A stretch of 64,000 nucleotides of DNA from assembly GCF_004379255.2 (NCBI RefSeq), contig NC_056034.1, positions 10,108,501 to 10,172,500 on the forward strand, in the 5' to 3' direction. This DNA comes from Salvia splendens. Its lineage: Eukaryota > Streptophyta > Magnoliopsida > Lamiales > Lamiaceae. This document shows positions 60,216 through 64,000 of this stretch, one piece after another (the stretch's first letter is position 1; each line of letters opens with the position of its first letter). Both the position numbers and the translations under genes were made by a program. The notes beneath the pieces are model-generated. The model saw only the letters and a list, made by a program, of their open reading frames with translations. It did no database searches and was not told the origin of the DNA.

Positions 60216-61522
60216 TAAACCACCGAACTTATAGGCAAAATGGTCTATTCACTCCCACTCCCACTCCCACTCCCACTGGAAATTTATTTTCTGCCCCTTT
60301 AATCACCCATATATCATATACACCAAATTTAATTTTTTTCCCTAAATTCTGTGTAAAGTAAGATGAAAATACATAAGTTCAGCGAAAGATAAATCCCGCC
60401 ATTTGGTGAGAAGGAATACACCATTAGTCCATTTCCTTCTCTTGCTCCATATAAGATAAAATTTGTTCATAAATCATAAGCATATAACCAACGGCAGATC
60501 CAGAATCCGAGCATTGATGGGACATAATTAAATATTTAAAAATTAAATATAATAATATATTAATATTCAAAAGTATCGATTGCGCCAGACAATTATAACC
60601 GAAAAAAATTATACTATATTTATATAAATGAAAAAAATACCACTATCATAATAGGTGAGAAATAGGAGAAGAATTACGAAATTCCAAGTGGGAATCCACC
60701 GATTTCCTTTTCTCTTGATTTAATTTCGTTTACCAGGGTTAAAATCTATCAATTCGTAGCATGTGCATAGCAAAAAGACAGTATGCCTCAAGGTGCATTT
60801 TCTATCTTGTCTTTTCTCTCCTTTGGTTTGATAAATTTCTTTTTTGTTTTGAAAAAATTGATTTCTGGACTTTCCTAAAATGTGAATTCAATTTATTATT
60901 TATAAATTAATTACTTGGAAATACTAAAAATTGGTATAGGTTTAATTTACTTTTGGTTTTCGTAGCGGTGCAGAATTTTCTTCTCTTCATATGTATACTT
61001 ATCTAGTTATCTTCCCTTGTCCCCCTTATTTAATATAGTAATTTGACAGAAATATTTTTCAGCCTCTTTTTTAGACTAGAAATTTGCATTGCGTTTGCAC
61101 ATAGATTTGGCTTACAGTCAAATATTTTTAGTCAGATGCTTCTAATTTGATATCTTATGCCGCTTTGTACTTACAAAATAAGAAAAATAGTGGCAGTGTG
61201 AAATGTTGTCACCTAGATTGTTTCTTTCAAAATTTTGGAAATTTGATACTCCTTGTCCCTTTGAAATTTCGAAAGTTGGTTAACTGCTTGCCATGATTAG
61301 TGGCATGATAAAGGGATATTAATTTTTTCTTTGTGTGATAGTATAAGTTAATGTATATTGTTTTACTACTAACTAGTAGGGTAAGCATAGAAACTAGAAA
61401 GGTTAATAGACTATTTTACGTTAGAGAAAAGATAAATGTACATAAATTGTATATGTACGATTATCACTGCCCTTTACGTTATAAAATCTAATCGTACACT
61501 TTTTTTAAATTGATAACGGTTA
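60216..61522. other. intergenic, no gene seen
   Basis: AT-rich. A CCCACT hexamer is repeated about four times at 60250-60278. Nothing else recognised. Confidence 0.45.
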
Positions 61523-62989
61523 TGTTGGGGTTTGGAGCCCCTTGCACAGCGGAAGTCATGTATTCACAAATAAATCATACATACAGATCTATTTGACCGA
61601 TTATGGGATTAATTAACTACATGTTAAACACATAATTGCATCCAAGAACGCACATAATTCATGTAAAAGGAATTAAAACCTAAAACATGAATTCCTACGG
61701 TTTAGAATTACCGATCTGATTCTCCAAAGAATCGTCGATTGCTTGCGCCTTCTCCACGTGATGTTCTTCGTACTCAACCACAAACCTTCTAATCTGTATC
61801 CCGAACTCAGATAATGACCTTTGGGTGGGCAAAGCTTGTCAAAATCGAAAAGGGCTTGATTAGAAAGAAGACATAATATCAATTTTATCAAAAACCGATT
61901 TTTCGTCCACTCCCAGAGGGGAGCACGAAAATTAATGATTAAATTCATTAATTTTGTCTTCTATTTAGTCTTCTTTATATAGAGTTATGATGGGTCAGAT
62001 TAGGGATCCATGGAGGTTGGACTTGGGCCAAACTTATTGGACTTTTACTAATTAAATTGAGCCCCAATTTAATACAAGTCCAATAGAATATTATTATCAT
62101 CCACTATAGTATAATAATATTGACTGCCCGTCCAATCCCAAATTACGAGTAATCCGGGCTTTACCTCTTTAATTTATTATTTCCCGTGTTTAAGATATAA
62201 ATATCCATTAATTAATTTAAGTCTGCTATTTGACTTTAATTAATTAATATCTTTTTCCAAGAGTTGTCTAGTTCAAAATCTTTATTTATTATTCTGGAAT
62301 AAATTCCAACCGGCCGGGTTTCTGAATAATAAAACCTTTTTCGAACACCTCTTGAGGATATTATCAAACTGGACTCACCCAGCACACGATTCACTGCAAT
62401 AACAATACTAGCACCTCTAGACATTGATCACCACTACCCAAGATATCAGGATTCTTGGATAGCGAAAAATCCGCACCATTTGATAAATCAAAGTAGTGCA
62501 TAATCAATATCGTATGCTCAATGTTATGTCAACAATGGTTAAGAAATAACAATCACCGAGACCTCGTCTTTTAGTAAATAGCAAGAAAAACTTATCTCAA
62601 CTGTTAGATCCTTCAGTGCTATACCACACCAGTGTCGTTTATTTCCAAAGGTAAGGAAACATGCGGACTGACACTGCAACCTTTCACGATAGGTAGCCAA
62701 AGCCTATCTAGGTTGTGAAATTATTTTTCTCTTCTACAAAGAACCGACTGCGTCACCTTCTGTGAACGTCGTTCACGACCAGTCTACTATGTAGAAGAAT
62801 TAGACTTATTTGCTTCATATACATTTAAATGTTTGAGATACATCTTATAAATGCACAAGCAAACATCAATGCGACAAAATTACTTCTTATCGCCTTGGGA
62901 TAAAAGTGGATTGTAGAGTTTATTGTATACAAGCAATTCTATCCGTGCAACATGCTCGAAATATGCTTTTCAATATACCAATTCTAACA
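61523..62989 (-). mobile_element. solo LTR, copy 2 of the 1.5 kb LTR family
   Basis: On the minus strand it runs from TGTTAGAATTGGTATATTG to CCAAACCCCAACA, with TG...CA ends and the 5-bp target duplication GGTTA (61518-61522 and 62990-62994). It matches 47039-48547 at roughly 90% or more by eye. With intact TSDs and no internal domain, it is a solo LTR formed by recombination between two LTRs. Confidence 0.88.
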
Positions 62990-63186
62990 GGTTAACCATA
63001 ACAAAAACTTTGCAATATACTGTATTATATTTTAATTTATCATTGCTAACATTAAAATGATGAAAAATCGTAGTATAATTGGTAAGTGTATGTGATACGA
63101 TTCCTACAAATCGAAGCCCGTATAGGGTGGCTGAGCAGGCAGCTGATCAACAGCCAGTTGCTTGTACGCTTTTAGTTGGTAGTAAG

Positions 63187-64000
63187 TAAGCATGCACACG
63201 GGTCGAAACCGCCGGTTCTGGTTCATGAACCGGAGGTTCACGGTTCATCATTACCATGAACCGGAACCGGCCCGCCAAGGGTCCCGGCGGTTCCGGTTCC
63301 GATTCAAAAAACTGCTGGTTCACAAGGCAGTTCAAAACCGCCGGTTTTTTGCCTGAACCGCCGGTTCCGGGCCGGTTCGGCAGTTAGTAATTTTTTTTTT
63401 GAATTTTTATTTGTTTATCTATGAAATGTACGTATAAAATTTAAAAAAACACAATGAAAGTTGCAATTTTATTGAGATTACAAGTTACAATAAACTTGAA
63501 GTCTTAAACAAAAATATAAATATAACGAAACTACTAGTCCACAATTACAACGAAGCTAATTACAAATTACAAAAAAGACTTGAAGTTCTGAACATTAAAT
63601 AGTATATATACTCTTAGTCGGCGAAGGAGATCTTTCTACATAACTAAATTGAGGACATCTTTAGCAATTCAACCTTAAATGTTGAATTTAGTATAACAAT
63701 CAATAATTATAGTAGAATTGTCAAAAGTTTCCCAAATTTAGCCTTATAGAGAAATCTACTTCATCGACTAGAGTATATACAAATACAATTATTTAATTGT
63801 ATTTGCATATTTTTAAACTAGAAACAAATGGAAAAAAAAGAAATAAAAGAAAAAGGTCTTGAACCTACGTATCCCCAATGCTTATTTGTATTAAGGAATC
63901 AAAGCCCACGTAGTTCTCTTACCTTACTTACCTATTTGGCTTGGCCGGCGGTAGACGGTTGGCCTATTATTCATCCCCGGTGAATTCTTCTAGTGATCCC
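63187..64000 (-). mobile_element. left end of a second hAT element, runs off the window
   Basis: Begins TAAGCATGCACAC, like the hAT terminus at 2686 (TAGAGATGCCCAC), followed by the same kind of ACCGCCGGTT array to about 63380. At 63860-63945 it shares CCTACGTATCCCCAATG, AATCAAAGCCCACGTAGTTC and TCTTACCTTACTTACC with the first hAT. The flank GTAGTAAG may be its 8-bp duplication, which cannot be checked here. Confidence 0.75.
63967..64000 (-). CDS. hAT transposase C-terminus, partial
   Basis: The minus strand reads SLEEFTGDE and then TAA at 63967, right next to the shared 3' block of the element. This is the position expected for the transposase C-terminus that the first hAT has lost. Too short to be sure. 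Confidence 0.4.
   Translation of the reverse strand, partial: GSLEEFTGDE

Noticed and set aside
1..64000. CRISPR arrays, bacterial operons or ribosome-binding sites
   Set aside because: The sequence is plant nuclear DNA with spliced genes; no regularly spaced direct repeats of CRISPR type were seen.

Overview
The window is nuclear DNA from a flowering plant, most likely a eudicot. The spliced genes have short GT-AG introns, the gene families are plant-specific (Dof, R2R3-MYB, alpha-expansin, mTERF), the spacers are very AT-rich, and plant-type transposons are abundant. An asterid of the Lamiales type is my guess from general flavour, not something the sequence proves.

Host genes are sparse: five in 64 kb. 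They are (1) a Dof zinc-finger factor of the cycling-Dof (CDF) type at 7431-8295 (+); (2) a calmodulin-like EF-hand gene at 12244-18053 (+), split by a 5.3 kb copia retrotransposon; (3) an R2R3-MYB of the LATERAL ORGAN FUSION type at 19516-20541 (-); (4) a single-exon mTERF gene at 43932-44800 (-) with a one-base frameshift; (5) an alpha-expansin at 58211-59379 (-). They do not form a pathway or cluster.

Mobile DNA dominates, and target-site duplications (TSDs) fix most boundaries. Class I: a Tork-like copia (12483-17774, TSD CATGG), an Ale-like copia (48671-54201, TSD ATTTT), two related solo LTRs in opposite orientation (47039-48547 and 61523-62989), a TRIM (6307-6726) and tRNA-derived SINE-like pieces. 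Class II: an hAT element with a broken transposase (2686-6068, TSD CTTACACT), the end of a related hAT running off the right edge (63187-64000), a 1.1 kb hAT-type non-autonomous element (27347-28432, TSD GTTTATTG), a short hAT-like MITE (36896-37098, TSD CTATAAAC), a Mutator-type element with a 9-bp TSD and a possible captured gene piece (55213-56435), a group of PIF/Harbinger elements with GAGCATCCGC-type ends and TAA/TTA TSDs (1150-1720, 22332-25955, 33620-35660, 37591-38228, 59540-60215), and many Stowaway-type MITEs with CTCCCTCCGTCCC-like ends.

Most notable are the retrotransposon insertion inside the calmodulin-like gene, whose reading frame is continuous across the deduced empty site; a 3.6 kb fold-back Harbinger made of two transposase halves facing each other inside one pair of TSDs; the single-base frameshift in the mTERF gene; a possible Pack-MULE; and an unusually short CDF protein. 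I saw no CRISPR array, rRNA gene or intact tRNA gene, and no convincing new multi-gene system. All comparisons were made by eye.
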